From: Sulfitobacter sp. HI0040
Lineage (GTDB): Bacteria; Pseudomonadota; Alphaproteobacteria; Rhodobacterales; Rhodobacteraceae
Direction of reading: 5' to 3'
Length of the DNA: 64,000 nucleotides
Assembly: GCF_001634885.1 (NCBI RefSeq)
Contig: NZ_LWEX01000406.1
Coordinates: 22,841-86,840, forward strand
Shown here: positions 25,766 to 35,033 of the stretch, in pieces
Layout of the letters: every line of letters begins with the position of its first letter
Numbering within the stretch: the stretch's first letter is position 1
The notes under the pieces: generated by a model
What the model saw: only the letters and a program-made list of their open reading frames with translations
What the model was told of the DNA's origin: nothing
Database searches by the model: none
Made by a program: the position numbers and the translations under genes

Positions 25766-28324
25766 TTACCCGCATTTGCTGTGGCCGCAACTTCCGCAGG
25801 TCATACATCCCTCGACCATGCGCAGATCGAACTGACCGCAAGAGGGGCAGGTCTTTCCACGGGGCGCATCCAGACCGACGACCTTGGCTTGCGGGTCGGT
25901 CTTGAGCCCCATGCCCTCGCCCGCGATAAAGCCCGTGGCGATCATATGCCGTTCGATCACCCCGCCGATGGCCGCGAGGATCGAGGGGATGTATTTGCCC
26001 CCCATCCAGGCACCGCCACGCGGGTCGAAGACGGCCTTCAGCTCTTCCACCACGAAGGACACGTCACCGCCACGCCGGAACACGGCGGAGATCATCCGGG
26101 TGAGCGCCACGGTCCATGCGAAATGTTCCATGTTTTTCGAGTTGATAAAGACCTCGAAGGGGCGACGGTGGCCGTTCAGGACAATGTCGTTGATGGTGAT
26201 ATAGAGCGCATGTTCGCTGTCAGGCCATTTGACCTTGTAGGTGTTACCCTCCAACTCGTTCGGCCGGTCCAGCGGTTCGGACATGTAGATGACATCGCCT
26301 GCGTTGGCGTCTTCCACAACCTCTGGCGTGCCACTGCCCAAGGGCTGGCCCTGACTGCGGGCGGGGTCGAAGGCCCCGCCCATGGGGGCGGTCGGGGCCT
26401 GCCCGGCTGCGCCGGGCGTATCGCCGCCAATTAGCTGACCAACTGGAACGCCGAGAGCTCGCGCGATACTTTGAAGGGTAGAGACTTTCGGTGACCCAAT
26501 TTTTCCACTCAGAATATCATATACCCCAGTGTAGTTAAGGCCCGCCTTCCCCGCCAAACTCTTCGCGTTCACCTTTTTTTCTTCCATTAGCACTTTCAAG
26601 TTATGACGAAGGTCAAACTTCGGCTTCTCCTCCGCCACGCTCAACACGCTGCCGGTCACGTCGTTCGGGCGGTAGGTCGTGCAGCCCTTGCAGCCGGAAT
26701 CCCACGCTTCCATATAGACGTCCTTGAACGCCTCGAAGCTGATATCCTCGGGGCAGTTGATCGTCTTTGAAATGCTCGAATCCACCCATTTCTGCGCCGC
26801 CGCCTGCATCTTGACGTGATCGAGCGGCGCCAGCGTCTGCGCATTGACGAAGTAATCGGGCAGGTCCGCATCCCCCTTCAGGTCGCGCCACATCTGCACG
26901 GCGTAATCCACCACCTCCTCCTCGGTGCGGCTGCCATCCTTCTGAAGCACCTTGCGGGTGTAGGCATAGGCAAAGACCGGCTCGATCCCCGAAGAGACAT
27001 TGCCCGCATAAAGGCTGATCGTCCCCGTGGGCGCGATGGAAGTAAGGAGCGCATTACGAATGCCATGGGTCCGCACGGCTTCGCGCACGTCCTCGTCCAT
27101 CCCCTGCATCGTGCCCGACGCCAGATAGGCCTCGGCATCGAAAAGGGGAAAGGCGCCCTTTTCCTTCGCAAGTTCCACTGATGCAAGGTAGGCGGCGCGG
27201 GCAATGGCGTGCAGCCATTCTTCGGTCTGCGCCGCCGCCTCATCGGACCCATAGCGCAGCCCCATCATCAAAAGCGCGTCCGCAAGCCCGGTGACCCCAA
27301 GCCCGATCCGCCGCTTGGCCTGCGCTTCGCGCGCCTGCGCCTCCAACGGAAACTGGGACACGTCCACCACGTTGTCCATCATGCGCACCGCTGTCGCCAC
27401 CAGCTCGTTCAACGCATCCTGATCGAGCGCCGCGCCTGCGTCGAACGGGTCCGTCACCAACCGCGCGAGGTTGATCGACCCGAGAAGGCAGGCCCCGTAG
27501 GGCGGCAGCGGCTGTTCGCCGCAGGGGTTCGTCGCGGCAATCGTCTCGCAGTAGGACAGGTTGTTGGCCGCATTGATCCGGTCGATGAAGATGACACCCG
27601 GCTCGGCGAAATCATAGGTCGCCTGCATGATCCGGTTCCACAGGTCGCGCGCCTCCACGGTGCGATAGACCTTGTCGCCGAAAACAAGGTCCCATGACGC
27701 ATCGGCTTTCACCGCCTCCATGAAGGCATCGGTGATCAGAACCGACATGTTGAACATGCGCAGCCGGGCCGGGTCCGACTTGGCAGAAATGAAATCTTCC
27801 ACATCGGGATGATCGCAGCGCATGGTCGCCATCATCGCACCCCGCCGCGATCCGGCGGACATGATGGTACGGCACATGGCATCCCAGACGTCCATGAAAC
27901 TGAGCGGCCCCGATGCATCCGCCGAGACACCCAGCACATCCGCCCCCCGGGGCCGGATCGTCGAGAAATCGTAGCCGATGCCGCCGCCCTGCTGCATGGT
28001 CAGGGCCGCCTCCTTCAGCATATCGAAAATGCCCGCCATGCTGTCCGGAACGGTGCCCATGACGAAGCAGTTGAACAATGTGACGCGCCGCGCCGTGCCG
28101 GCCCCCGCCGTGATGCGGCCCGCAGGCAGGTATTTGAAGTCCTGCAAAGCATCGTAAAAACGCTCCGTCCAGAGCGCCTTGTCCTCCTCGACCTGCGCCA
28201 GATCGGTGGCGATACGGCGCCATGTATCCTCCACCGTGACATCGCGCGGGGTTCCGTCGGCGTCCTTGAACCGGTATTTCATGTCCCAGATCTGTTCGGC
28301 AATGGGGGTGGAGAAACGGGTCAT
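25766..28324 (-). CDS. nrdJ: adenosylcobalamin-dependent ribonucleotide reductase with an inserted HTH domain
   Basis: An 852-residue class II reductase that makes deoxyribonucleotides with a B12-derived thiyl radical. Landmarks: the first redox Cys in LFNCFVMGTVPDS (about 85), GGGIGYDFSTIRPRG, the NPCGEQPLPPYGACLLGSIN active-site stretch (about 268-287) with the radical Cys and Glu, and APTGTISLYAG. The Cys-rich tail (CPSCGQFD, then CMTCGSCGHSKCG) re-reduces the active site. Residues about 570-633, between the barrel and the tail, encode a Cro/CI-type helix-turn-helix (LRHNLKVLMEEKKVNAKSLA, GLNYTGVYDILSG, VSTLQSIARALGVPV). The normal NrdJ linker lacks this. That stretch is visibly AT-richer than its flanks. 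The frame is intact on both sides. The ATG at 28324 follows AGGAA; 21 upstream codons are not family-like. Confidence 0.95.
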   Translation of the reverse strand: MTRFSTPIAEQIWDMKYRFKDADGTPRDVTVEDTWRRIATDLAQVEEDKALWTERFYDALQDFKYLPAGRITAGAGTARRVTLFNCFVMGTVPDSMAGIFDMLKEAALTMQQGGGIGYDFSTIRPRGADVLGVSADASGPLSFMDVWDAMCRTIMSAGSRRGAMMATMRCDHPDVEDFISAKSDPARLRMFNMSVLITDAFMEAVKADASWDLVFGDKVYRTVEARDLWNRIMQATYDFAEPGVIFIDRINAANNLSYCETIAATNPCGEQPLPPYGACLLGSINLARLVTDPFDAGAALDQDALNELVATAVRMMDNVVDVSQFPLEAQAREAQAKRRIGLGVTGLADALLMMGLRYGSDEAAAQTEEWLHAIARAAYLASVELAKEKGAFPLFDAEAYLASGTMQGMDEDVREAVRTHGIRNALLTSIAPTGTISLYAGNVSSGIEPVFAYAYTRKVLQKDGSRTEEEVVDYAVQMWRDLKGDADLPDYFVNAQTLAPLDHVKMQAAAQKWVDSSISKTINCPEDISFEAFKDVYMEAWDSGCKGCTTYRPNDVTGSVLSVAEEKPKFDLRHNLKVLMEEKKVNAKSLAGKAGLNYTGVYDILSGKIGSPKVSTLQSIARALGVPVGQLIGGDTPGAAGQAPTAPMGGAFDPARSQGQPLGSGTPEVVEDANAGDVIYMSEPLDRPNELEGNTYKVKWPDSEHALYITINDIVLNGHRRPFEVFINSKNMEHFAWTVALTRMISAVFRRGGDVSFVVEELKAVFDPRGGAWMGGKYIPSILAAIGGVIERHMIATGFIAGEGMGLKTDPQAKVVGLDAPRGKTCPSCGQFDLRMVEGCMTCGSCGHSKCG

Positions 28325-28413
28325 GGCGATTCCTGCAGCTTGGGGAAGGCGACCAAGATAACCCAATCCAAGACGCCAGTCCACCACACCTTGATCGAAC
28401 TCTGCGCCCGGCT

Positions 28414-28429
28414 ACCTTATATCGTAGGT
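28414..28429. promoter_or_regulatory. partial palindrome between nrdJ and the DUF1489 gene
   Basis: ACCTTATATCGTAGGT has 4-base outer arms around an AT-rich centre (TATAT) in the 130-base divergent region. It could be a promoter -10 area or an imperfect NrdR-like box. A single weak site is not proof of either. No cobalamin riboswitch box is visible here. Confidence 0.25.
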
Positions 28430-28454
28430 TTCACCCATGCCCCCGGAAGGCCCC

Positions 28455-28886
28455 ATGAATCCATATATGAACCTCATCAAGCTCAGCGTTGGCAGTGATA
28501 GCGTGGAATCGCTCATCGACTGGCAGACCAACCGCTCCGGCCAGCGATCCGAAGGTAAATATTACCATGTCACCCGGATGTGGCCCAAACGCGAAGCGGA
28601 GATCCTCGCCGGCGGTTCGATCTATTGGGTGATAAAGGGCGAGATCCTGTGCCGCCAACGCATCCTCGGTTTCGACGAGAAAATAGGCAATGACGGGATC
28701 CGCCGCTGCGGTATCGTTCTGGATGCCGATATTCGCCGCGTCTCTCCGGTTCTGCGGCGTCCCTTCCAAGGCTGGCGCTACCTGTCGCCCGTCGATGCGC
28801 CCCCCGACCTACGCCACGGGCGGGAGGACGAACCCGCCTTGCCCCGCGATCTCGACCGAGCCTTGGCGGAAATCGGCGTTCTCTGA
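28455..28886 (+). CDS. DUF1489 family protein
   Basis: A 143-residue cytoplasmic protein of the alphaproteobacterial DUF1489 family, with a conserved HLIKL-like start (NLIKLSVGSDSVESLIDWQ). The central GGSIYWVIKGEILCRQRILGF (about 53-73) is the most distinctive part, followed by CGIVLDADIRRVSPVLRRPFQGWRYL. The function is not known; the fold may relate to ASCH/PUA-like RNA-binding domains, but I cannot show this. The ATG at 28455 is preferred because GGAAGG lies 7 bases before it; two other in-frame ATGs lie at 28437 and 28467. It is divergent from nrdJ and followed by a terminator. Confidence 0.85.
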   Translation: MNPYMNLIKLSVGSDSVESLIDWQTNRSGQRSEGKYYHVTRMWPKREAEILAGGSIYWVIKGEILCRQRILGFDEKIGNDGIRRCGIVLDADIRRVSPVLRRPFQGWRYLSPVDAPPDLRHGREDEPALPRDLDRALAEIGVL

Positions 28887-28920
28887 TCAGACGGCGGGAA
28901 GCGCTGCATCCGGGGTGCTT

Positions 28921-28980
28921 GAGTATTTATGAAAGGGTGAAGGAGGGCAGACCGCTCCCTTCACCCTTTTCCAAATACTC
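28921..28980. terminator. terminator hairpin between convergent genes
   Basis: A 9-bp stem (GGGTGAAGG / CCTTCACCC) is followed by TTTT. It is nested in an outer 8-bp stem (GAGTATTT / AAATACTC). The near-symmetrical structure can serve both the DUF1489 gene and the convergent acyl-CoA ligase operon. Confidence 0.8.
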
Positions 28981-29009
28981 AAATCCACCGTTCCTACCGA
29001 AAGCTCCGT

Positions 29010-30827
29010 TCACCGGTAAAGGGCTTCTATTTCCTCGGCATAGATTTCGAATATTTTCGCGCGCCTGACCTTCATCGTCGCGGTAACTTCGCCGTCATCG
29101 TGATCCAGCTCCTTGCGCAGCAGCCAGATTTTCTTGACCTGCTCGACCCGTGCCAGATCGTCATTGCGCTTTTGCACCTCGCCTTCGATCAATGACTGAA
29201 CCTGCGGATTCTCCGCCAGCGAACGGAAGGTCGTATAGGCGATACCCTGGCCCTCCGCCCAGAGGCGCACGTTGTCCATATCGAGCTGTAAAAGTGCCGC
29301 GACATAGGGGCGCTTGTCGGCCACGACGATCACCTCTTTGATAAAGGGGCTGGCCTTGATGACGTTCTCGATATGCGCGGGCGACAGGTTCTTGCCGGCG
29401 GCGTTGATCATGATGTCTTTCTTCCGGTCCACAAGCGACAATGACCCGTCTGGCTCGATCCGTCCCACGTCCCCGGTGTGCAGCCATCCATCCTGAATAG
29501 CTTCGGCGGTCGCCTTCGGGTTCTTGTAGTAACCTTTGAAGATCGTGGGGCCCTTGAACAGTACCTCGCCATCTTCGGCCAATCTTGTCTCGACGCCTTC
29601 CACGGGAAAGCCGATCCGACCGTCGCAGGCTCCCCAGTCCGACTGGATGGTTCCCACCCCCGATGTCTCGGACATCCCCCAGGCTTCACGGATATTGATC
29701 CCGATCCCGCGCAGAAAGCCGAGAAGGTCGGCACTGATCGGAGCGGCCGCCGTAATGGCGAAACGGGTGCGGCCGAGGCCCAGGTAGCTGCGAATATGAC
29801 GGTAAATAAGCGCATCCCAGAAGCTGTGCGCCAACCGGTCGCGCAGGGTCCACCGGTCGCGGCGTATCGCGCCGCGGCGCTGGGCGCCCCTGAGTGCCGC
29901 GAGCGTCAGTGGGCGGCGCAAAGGCCCTGCCGTCTGTGCCTGTACCAGCACACCGGCTTGCATCTTTTCCCAGATGCGGGGTACGCCAAAGAAGATCTGC
30001 GGCGCGACTTCGCGAAGGTCCAGTGTAATGGTCCGCAAGCTCTCGCCGAAGTTCATCACGAACTGCTGGCTGAGCCCGTTGATCACCGTGACCGCCTGTT
30101 CCGCGATATGACACAGGGGAAGATAGCTGAGGACGTCTGTACCGGCTGGAAAATGCCCAAAAGTCGCCCGGGCGATCGCCCCGCCCGCGTGAATATTGCC
30201 AAAGGAGATCTCTGCCGCCTTCGGCAGCCCCGTGGAACCGGAGGTAAAGACCATCATCGCCGTGTCGTCAGATGTGATCCCTGCCTGTCGCGCCGCGAGG
30301 TCCCCGGCCAGTTCCGACAGCTGCGCCCGCCCCAGTTCCAGCAGGCGTTCGAAACTGATGAGGCCAAGCGTTTCATCCCCTAGGCACCCCTTGGGATCGA
30401 AAACGATGAGTTGCGTCAGCGCGGGCACCTTCCCGTCGAGATCCTTGATCTTGTCGAGCTGCTCCTGATCCTCGATGAACAGGATCGTGGTGTCGGAGGC
30501 ATTGATCAGGTGATCCAGCTCCGCGGCGGGGCTGGTGGGATACATGCCCACCACCACGCCCGCGGCGGCGTTGATCCCGAACTGCGCCTGCACCCATTCG
30601 CTGCGGTTTTCTGACAGGATGCCAACGTGGCCACCGGGCGCCAGGCCCAGCGCCATCAGGCCCGCGCCCACCGCTTCCATGATGTCGCGCAGATCGGCCC
30701 AGTTGATCTCATGCCAGATGCCGAATTCCTTCTGGCGCATTGCCACCGCCGCGCCATGTTCGGCAGCGTGATCGTGGACCATTTGCACGAGGGGCCGAAA
30801 TCCACCGGGCCTTTCGTCGAATGCCAT
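29010..30827 (-). CDS. long-chain-type acyl-CoA synthetase linked to the Liv importer
   Basis: A 605-residue AMP-binding ligase of the FadD15/COG1022 type. The P-loop is MMVFTSGSTGLPKAAEIS (about 190-207). LCHIAEQAV, FFGVPRIWEKMQAG (typical of this subgroup) and WGMSETSGVG follow, then the A8 region LHTGDVGRIEPDGSLSLVDRKKDIMINAAGKNLSPAHIEN and a long C-terminal domain. Unlike short FadD proteins, it lacks a classical KTxxGKIxR tail and instead ends TATMKVRRAKIFEIYAEEI. It activates a carboxylate, likely aromatic, branched or long-chain, to its CoA ester. It is the last gene of the liv-type cluster, 9 bases after livF, so the imported compound is probably an organic acid activated on entry. 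Confidence 0.88.
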   Translation of the reverse strand: MAFDERPGGFRPLVQMVHDHAAEHGAAVAMRQKEFGIWHEINWADLRDIMEAVGAGLMALGLAPGGHVGILSENRSEWVQAQFGINAAAGVVVGMYPTSPAAELDHLINASDTTILFIEDQEQLDKIKDLDGKVPALTQLIVFDPKGCLGDETLGLISFERLLELGRAQLSELAGDLAARQAGITSDDTAMMVFTSGSTGLPKAAEISFGNIHAGGAIARATFGHFPAGTDVLSYLPLCHIAEQAVTVINGLSQQFVMNFGESLRTITLDLREVAPQIFFGVPRIWEKMQAGVLVQAQTAGPLRRPLTLAALRGAQRRGAIRRDRWTLRDRLAHSFWDALIYRHIRSYLGLGRTRFAITAAAPISADLLGFLRGIGINIREAWGMSETSGVGTIQSDWGACDGRIGFPVEGVETRLAEDGEVLFKGPTIFKGYYKNPKATAEAIQDGWLHTGDVGRIEPDGSLSLVDRKKDIMINAAGKNLSPAHIENVIKASPFIKEVIVVADKRPYVAALLQLDMDNVRLWAEGQGIAYTTFRSLAENPQVQSLIEGEVQKRNDDLARVEQVKKIWLLRKELDHDDGEVTATMKVRRAKIFEIYAEEIEALYR

Positions 30828-30836
30828 GTGCTTTTC

Positions 30837-31634
30837 CTAGCTCAGCCAGCGCTTGCGGCGCTTGTAGTGTTTCACGTCGCGGAAGGATTGCCGCGCTTCA
30901 CTGCCATCGTCGGAAACCCCAAGGTAGAACGACTGGATGTCCTTGTCGTTGCGCAGGGTCGAAACGTCACCCTCCAGCACGATCTGGCCGCTTTCCATGA
31001 TGTAACCGTAATCGGCCACCGAAAAGGCGACGCCCGCGTTCTGTTCGACCAACAATATGCTCGTTCCGTCCTCTTCGTTCAGGCGGCGGATCGTATCGAA
31101 GATCTCCTCGACGATCTTGGGGGCGAGCCCCAGCGATGGTTCGTCCATCAGGATCAGTTCGGGCCGTGCGATCATTGCCCGCCCGAAGGCCAGCATCTGC
31201 TGTTCCCCGCCCGAAAGGTAGCCCGCGATCTGGCGGCGGCGTTCCTGCAGGCGCGGGAAGAAAGCATAGACCTTGTCGTAATCGGGCTTCGCCTTGCGTT
31301 GGTCCAGCGCATAGGAAGCGGCGATCAGGTTGTCTTCCACCGTCATCTCCGAAAAGATACGTCGCCCCTCGCGGACATGAAAAAGCCCCTGCTGCACGAG
31401 CCGGTCCGGCTGGATCGACAGGATGGATTTGCCCTTGAACGAGATGCGCCCCTCGCCCACTTCGCCGTTTTCCAGCGCCAGCAGGTTGCTCGCGGCTTTC
31501 AGCGTCGTCGTCTTGCCCGCGCCGTTCGTGCCCAACAGGGTCACGATCTTGCCGTCCGGCACCTCCAGCGACAGGCCGCGCAGGGCCTGTACCGTATGGT
31601 GATAGGTGACTTCGATGTTCTCGATGGTCAGCAC
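30837..31634 (-). CDS. livF: branched-chain-amino-acid-type ABC importer, ATP-binding protein (LivF)
   Basis: A 265-residue nucleotide-binding subunit. Walker A GTNGAGKTTTL is at about 35-45, the signature LSGGEQQMLAFGRAM at about 139-153, Walker B LILMDEPSLGLAP just after, and the switch His region is replaced by LLVEQNAGVA, as is usual in LivF proteins. It is about 30 residues longer than classic LivF, with a basic tail (KHYKRRKRWLS). It energises uptake at the inner membrane together with LivG, LivH, LivM and the binding protein encoded upstream. It lies between the binding-protein gene and the acyl-CoA ligase in the same orientation. Confidence 0.93.
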   Translation of the reverse strand: MLTIENIEVTYHHTVQALRGLSLEVPDGKIVTLLGTNGAGKTTTLKAASNLLALENGEVGEGRISFKGKSILSIQPDRLVQQGLFHVREGRRIFSEMTVEDNLIAASYALDQRKAKPDYDKVYAFFPRLQERRRQIAGYLSGGEQQMLAFGRAMIARPELILMDEPSLGLAPKIVEEIFDTIRRLNEEDGTSILLVEQNAGVAFSVADYGYIMESGQIVLEGDVSTLRNDKDIQSFYLGVSDDGSEARQSFRDVKHYKRRKRWLS

Positions 31635-31674
31635 GCGGGCGATCCTCGTTTCGGCAAGGCATGGGAATGGTCGA

Positions 31675-31699
31675 CGGGCCGGAGGTACCCCCCGGCCCG
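31675..31699 (-). terminator. intra-operon hairpin after the binding-protein gene
   Basis: An 8-bp GC stem (CGGGCCGG / CCGGCCCG) with a 9-base loop follows the binding-protein stop and lacks a T tract. It is better read as an mRNA-stabilising or attenuating structure that keeps binding-protein mRNA more abundant than that of livF and the ligase. Confidence 0.5.
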
Positions 31700-31706
31700 C
31701 TTCGTG

Positions 31707-32915
31707 TCACTCGACGGTGAACCAGTCCGACGTGGGCTGGAACAGGCCGCTCGCCGCTTCGTAGGTATAGACCCGCCCGGTGCCGATCTTGTTGTTCTTC
31801 ATGCTTACAGGTCCGCCGAAGAAGCCGCCGGTATCGTAGTCGGTGATGCCAGCCAGTTCCTCTGCCGCCCGCTCCGCGGTCAGTTCCTCGCCCTTCCCGG
31901 CCACCCGGCGCAGCGCCTCGACCCCGAGGTTCATCGAAATCAGCGATTGCAGACCCCAGGTCGGCATGTAGTTTTCCAACGGCGTGCCCGCGAAAGCGGA
32001 CTTCTGGAAAGCCGCATAGCGCTGATAGATCGGCGCCTCTTCGGCATCGTAGGAATAGCGGTAGGGCATCACCCCGGAATAGCCGTCGAGGAAGGGGCCC
32101 GCCTCTGCCGTTACCCGATCCGCTATCAGTTTCTCCATGCCCCAGAACGTGCCGTAGAACTGCGTGGGCAGACCGAACTGGCGCGCGCCGCCGATAAGCT
32201 GCGGCCAGACCCCGGTGACATAGCCCTGCAGGATGCAATGTTCCGCACCCGACTGGGCGAGCTTGGTCACATGGGTCGGGATATCCGCCCCCTGCGCCTT
32301 GGTCGTCTCTTCCAGCACGACTTCGAGGCCAAGCTTCTCTGCTTTCTTGCGACCGTGTTCGATAGGGTCGCGCCCAAACTCGGTGTTGGAGAAGATGAAG
32401 GCGACGTTGGTGCCACCCGCGTTCTTGATGTTTTGCAGCAGGATGTCGACCTGATCCTCATAAGAGGGGCCCGGCAGATACTGGTACGGGTTCTCCGCCG
32501 GGTTCGCGAGGTCGGAGGCGAATGAGGTGGAGCCCATCAACGTCGCATTCTTGCCCTTCAGTTCGGGCGCCACCAGTTTCATGAAGCCGGTGCTGTCACC
32601 GTAATAGAGCACCATGTTCGGCTCCGTCGCCAAGGCGCGCTGGTAATTCGCAAGCGCCGTCGCGGGCACATAGCCTGAATCCTCGATCACTGTACGGATG
32701 GGCACGCCGCCGATGCCGCCGTCCTCATTCACCAGCGCCTCGAACATCTTCATGGCCGGTGAAACGAGCTGACCTGCCGTGGCGAAGGGGCCGGTAAGCG
32801 GCAGCGAAGAAGCCACGACATATTCCTTGGGCTGGGCGCGCAGGATCATGGGCGTTCCCATAACGGCGGTCGCCGCGGCGGATGTGGCTAGAAACGAACG
32901 TCTGCTGAGTGTCAT
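31707..32915 (-). CDS. livK: ABC importer substrate-binding protein (LivK-like), Tat signal
   Basis: A 402-residue periplasmic binding protein of the Leu/Ile/Val/amide (type I fold) family. The N-terminus carries a twin-arginine signal, SRRSFLATSAAATAV, ending at LRAQ near residue 27. Export of the folded protein by Tat is therefore predicted. The mature part begins YVVASSLPLTGPFATAGQ, the typical first strand of the family, and contains GGIGGVPIRTVIEDSGY and FIFSNTEFGRDPIEHGRKKAE. The ligand is not predictable; in this family it ranges from amino acids to aromatic acids and amides. The nearby acyl-CoA ligase favours an organic acid. Confidence 0.92.
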   Translation of the reverse strand: MTLSRRSFLATSAAATAVMGTPMILRAQPKEYVVASSLPLTGPFATAGQLVSPAMKMFEALVNEDGGIGGVPIRTVIEDSGYVPATALANYQRALATEPNMVLYYGDSTGFMKLVAPELKGKNATLMGSTSFASDLANPAENPYQYLPGPSYEDQVDILLQNIKNAGGTNVAFIFSNTEFGRDPIEHGRKKAEKLGLEVVLEETTKAQGADIPTHVTKLAQSGAEHCILQGYVTGVWPQLIGGARQFGLPTQFYGTFWGMEKLIADRVTAEAGPFLDGYSGVMPYRYSYDAEEAPIYQRYAAFQKSAFAGTPLENYMPTWGLQSLISMNLGVEALRRVAGKGEELTAERAAEELAGITDYDTGGFFGGPVSMKNNKIGTGRVYTYEAASGLFQPTSDWFTVE

Positions 32916-32961
32916 GTTGGTCTCCCTGTCTGGTTTGGTCGTTTATCTTGGTATTCCGGTA

Positions 32962-34032
32962 TCACCCGCGCGCGAAGGGCCAGCGGTTCGCCGCGCGCAG
33001 GATGCGATCCACGATCTGATTGATGCCCAGCGGCTCCTTCAGCAGAAACAGAACGAGCAATGCGCCGAAAGCGATTTCCTGCAAGGGCGCGCGCAGTTGC
33101 GCCATTCCGGCGGCATCGCCGGTGACGGCCCCGAAGGTGATCTTGATCAACTCGGGCACCAGCACGATCACGATAACACCGAAAACCGGGCCCATGGTGC
33201 GCCCCAACCCCCCGACGATCAGCGCCGCGACGAGTTGAAGCGACAGCGCGAGTTCAAATTGTTCGGGCAGGATGCGCGCGTAGAAATATGCAAACAACGC
33301 CCCGGCAAGGCCGCAATAGGCAGCGGAGATCGCGAAGCTCGTCAGTTTGTAGCGCAAAAGCGAGATACCGAGGATCTCGGCGGAATAATCACGGTCGCGG
33401 ATCGCGATGAAGGCGCGGCCCACGCGCGTCCGCATGAGGTTTTGTGCCGCCAGAAGCGCCAGCACCCCAAGCACCGCGATCAGGCCGAACATCTCGCGTT
33501 TGGTGTCCAGCACCCATCCGAAGAAGTTGGGCGCATTGGTGGTAAGCCCCACCATCCCGCCCGTCCAGGGTGCGAACAATTCCTCCTCGATCAGGAAGAT
33601 GACGATGAAGTTCGCCGCCAGCGTCGCCACGGCAAGGTAAAGCCCCTTCACCCGCAGTGAAGGCAGCCCCACCAGCACGCCGACCGCGGCGGCAAGAAAG
33701 ACGGCAAAAGGCAGCGACAGGAACGGCATGATCCCTGCCGGGATAATCCCCGTGGCGACATTGTTGAAGATCGTCACCGCATAGGCACCGATCGCCACGA
33801 AGGCCCCGTGCCCCAGCGACACCAGCCCGGTATAGCCTGTCAGTACGTTGATCCCCACCACCGCGATGAGCAGGATGCCCATCTGGCTGCCGATCAGAAT
33901 GGCATAGTCGCTCCCGAAAAGCGTAAAGAGCGCAAGCAGCAGGATCGATCCGTAGACGAAGCCCTGCTTGTAGCGGTTGTCCAGCACGCGTTCGTCGGCG
34001 GCATAGGACGACTTGAGGTTGGCGTTGATCAT
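32962..34032 (-). CDS. livM: branched-chain-amino-acid-type ABC importer permease (LivM)
   Basis: A 356-residue inner-membrane permease with roughly nine hydrophobic helices. The characteristic LivM region GINVLTGYTGLVSLGHGAFVAIGAY is at about 59-84, and the conserved RTRVGRAFIAIRDRDYSAEILGI loop, where the ATPase contacts the permease, is at about 202-224. It pairs with LivH to form the channel. The start overlaps the livH stop by 4 bases (ATGA). Confidence 0.93.
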   Translation of the reverse strand: MINANLKSSYAADERVLDNRYKQGFVYGSILLLALFTLFGSDYAILIGSQMGILLIAVVGINVLTGYTGLVSLGHGAFVAIGAYAVTIFNNVATGIIPAGIMPFLSLPFAVFLAAAVGVLVGLPSLRVKGLYLAVATLAANFIVIFLIEEELFAPWTGGMVGLTTNAPNFFGWVLDTKREMFGLIAVLGVLALLAAQNLMRTRVGRAFIAIRDRDYSAEILGISLLRYKLTSFAISAAYCGLAGALFAYFYARILPEQFELALSLQLVAALIVGGLGRTMGPVFGVIVIVLVPELIKITFGAVTGDAAGMAQLRAPLQEIAFGALLVLFLLKEPLGINQIVDRILRAANRWPFARG

Positions 34033-35033
34033 ATCCGTTCAACTTCCTTCTGGCCCAGCAGCCCGTGCGGACGCCAGATCAACACGACCAGCACGGCGAC
34101 GTAAGGAACGATCTCGGCCCAGTTGCCGCCCATCTTCCATTGCGTCATCGCTTCGAGCACGCCCACCGTCATCGCGGCGATGAAAACGCCCACGTAGCTG
34201 TCGAGCCCGCCCATCAACACGATCGCCAGCACGCTGAATCCGAAAAGACCGAGACTGGGGGAAATGCCGTTCCGAGTGGCAAGGATCGCGCCTGCGATGG
34301 CGCCGGTCGTGCTCGCCAATACCCATGCGCGGCTGAAGACCTTGGGGACCGAGATGCCCATCGAATAGGCGGTGGACTGGTCTTCGGCGGTCGCGCGGAT
34401 GGCGATACCGCCCTTGGTGAAGCGCACGAAGGCCACGATGGCCGCGAACAGCACCAGCGCGATGATCATGTTCACCAGATCGGTGCCGAAGAGGAAGATC
34501 ATCGACCCGAAGAGTTCAAATCGGATCGGCGTGTTGGGCGCGATATAGGGCACGTTGGCGGCATCAGCCGTCCAGATGAGCTGCGCGGACCCGGACATGA
34601 TCGAGATGAGCCCCACGGTCACCATGATCATCGCGAACACGCTCTGTCCCATCAGCGGGCGCATCAGCACGCGCTCGATAATGCGGCCCACGATGGCATT
34701 GCAGACAAGCGCCCCCGCCAGCCCCAGCAGGATGCGCGGCACGTTGGCCGCCCAGTCTAGGATCGCCCCCATGGGCGAGAACATCGGCAACCCCTCGCGC
34801 ATCTCGACCATCCATTCCGGGTTCCAGCTTGCCAGCCACTCAGGCGCCCAGGGCTGGTTCGGGACGATGACGGCGAAGGTGAAATAGAAATAGGCCCCGA
34901 ACATGATGAGGTAGCCATGCGCGAAGTTGACGACTTTCGTCGCCTTGTAGACCGACACGATGCCGACGGCGATCAGCGCGTAGATCGCACCGCTCATCAA
35001 ACCGTTGATGGCGAATTGCATGAACTGTCCCAT
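34029..35033 (-). CDS. livH: branched-chain-amino-acid-type ABC importer permease (LivH)
   Basis: A 334-residue inner-membrane permease with about eight helices. The start [34 protein letters not shown] is the classical LivH opening. [24 protein letters not shown] is the ATPase-contact loop, and [21 protein letters not shown] follows. An acidic/aromatic loop of about 40 residues ([16 protein letters not shown]) near position 65 is longer than in standard LivH. The start overlaps the livG stop by one base (TGATG) and the stop overlaps livM. Confidence 0.93.
   Translation of the reverse strand: MGQFMQFAINGLMSGAIYALIAVGIVSVYKATKVVNFAHGYLIMFGAYFYFTFAVIVPNQPWAPEWLASWNPEWMVEMREGLPMFSPMGAILDWAANVPRILLGLAGALVCNAIVGRIIERVLMRPLMGQSVFAMIMVTVGLISIMSGSAQLIWTADAANVPYIAPNTPIRFELFGSMIFLFGTDLVNMIIALVLFAAIVAFVRFTKGGIAIRATAEDQSTAYSMGISVPKVFSRAWVLASTTGAIAGAILATRNGISPSLGLFGFSVLAIVLMGGLDSYVGVFIAAMTVGVLEAMTQWKMGGNWAEIVPYVAVLVVLIWRPHGLLGQKEVERI

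Noticed and set aside
26425..26620. The nrdJ insert as an intein
   Set aside because: It is far too short, has no Cys/Ser/Thr-Asn splice junctions or intein blocks, and matches a helix-turn-helix domain instead.
28325..28454. A cobalamin riboswitch upstream of nrdJ
   Set aside because: Only about 130 bases are available, and no B12-box or switch-like fold is visible.
30627..32525. A 632-codon forward ORF
   Set aside because: Antisense to the acyl-CoA ligase, livF and livK genes; no domain.
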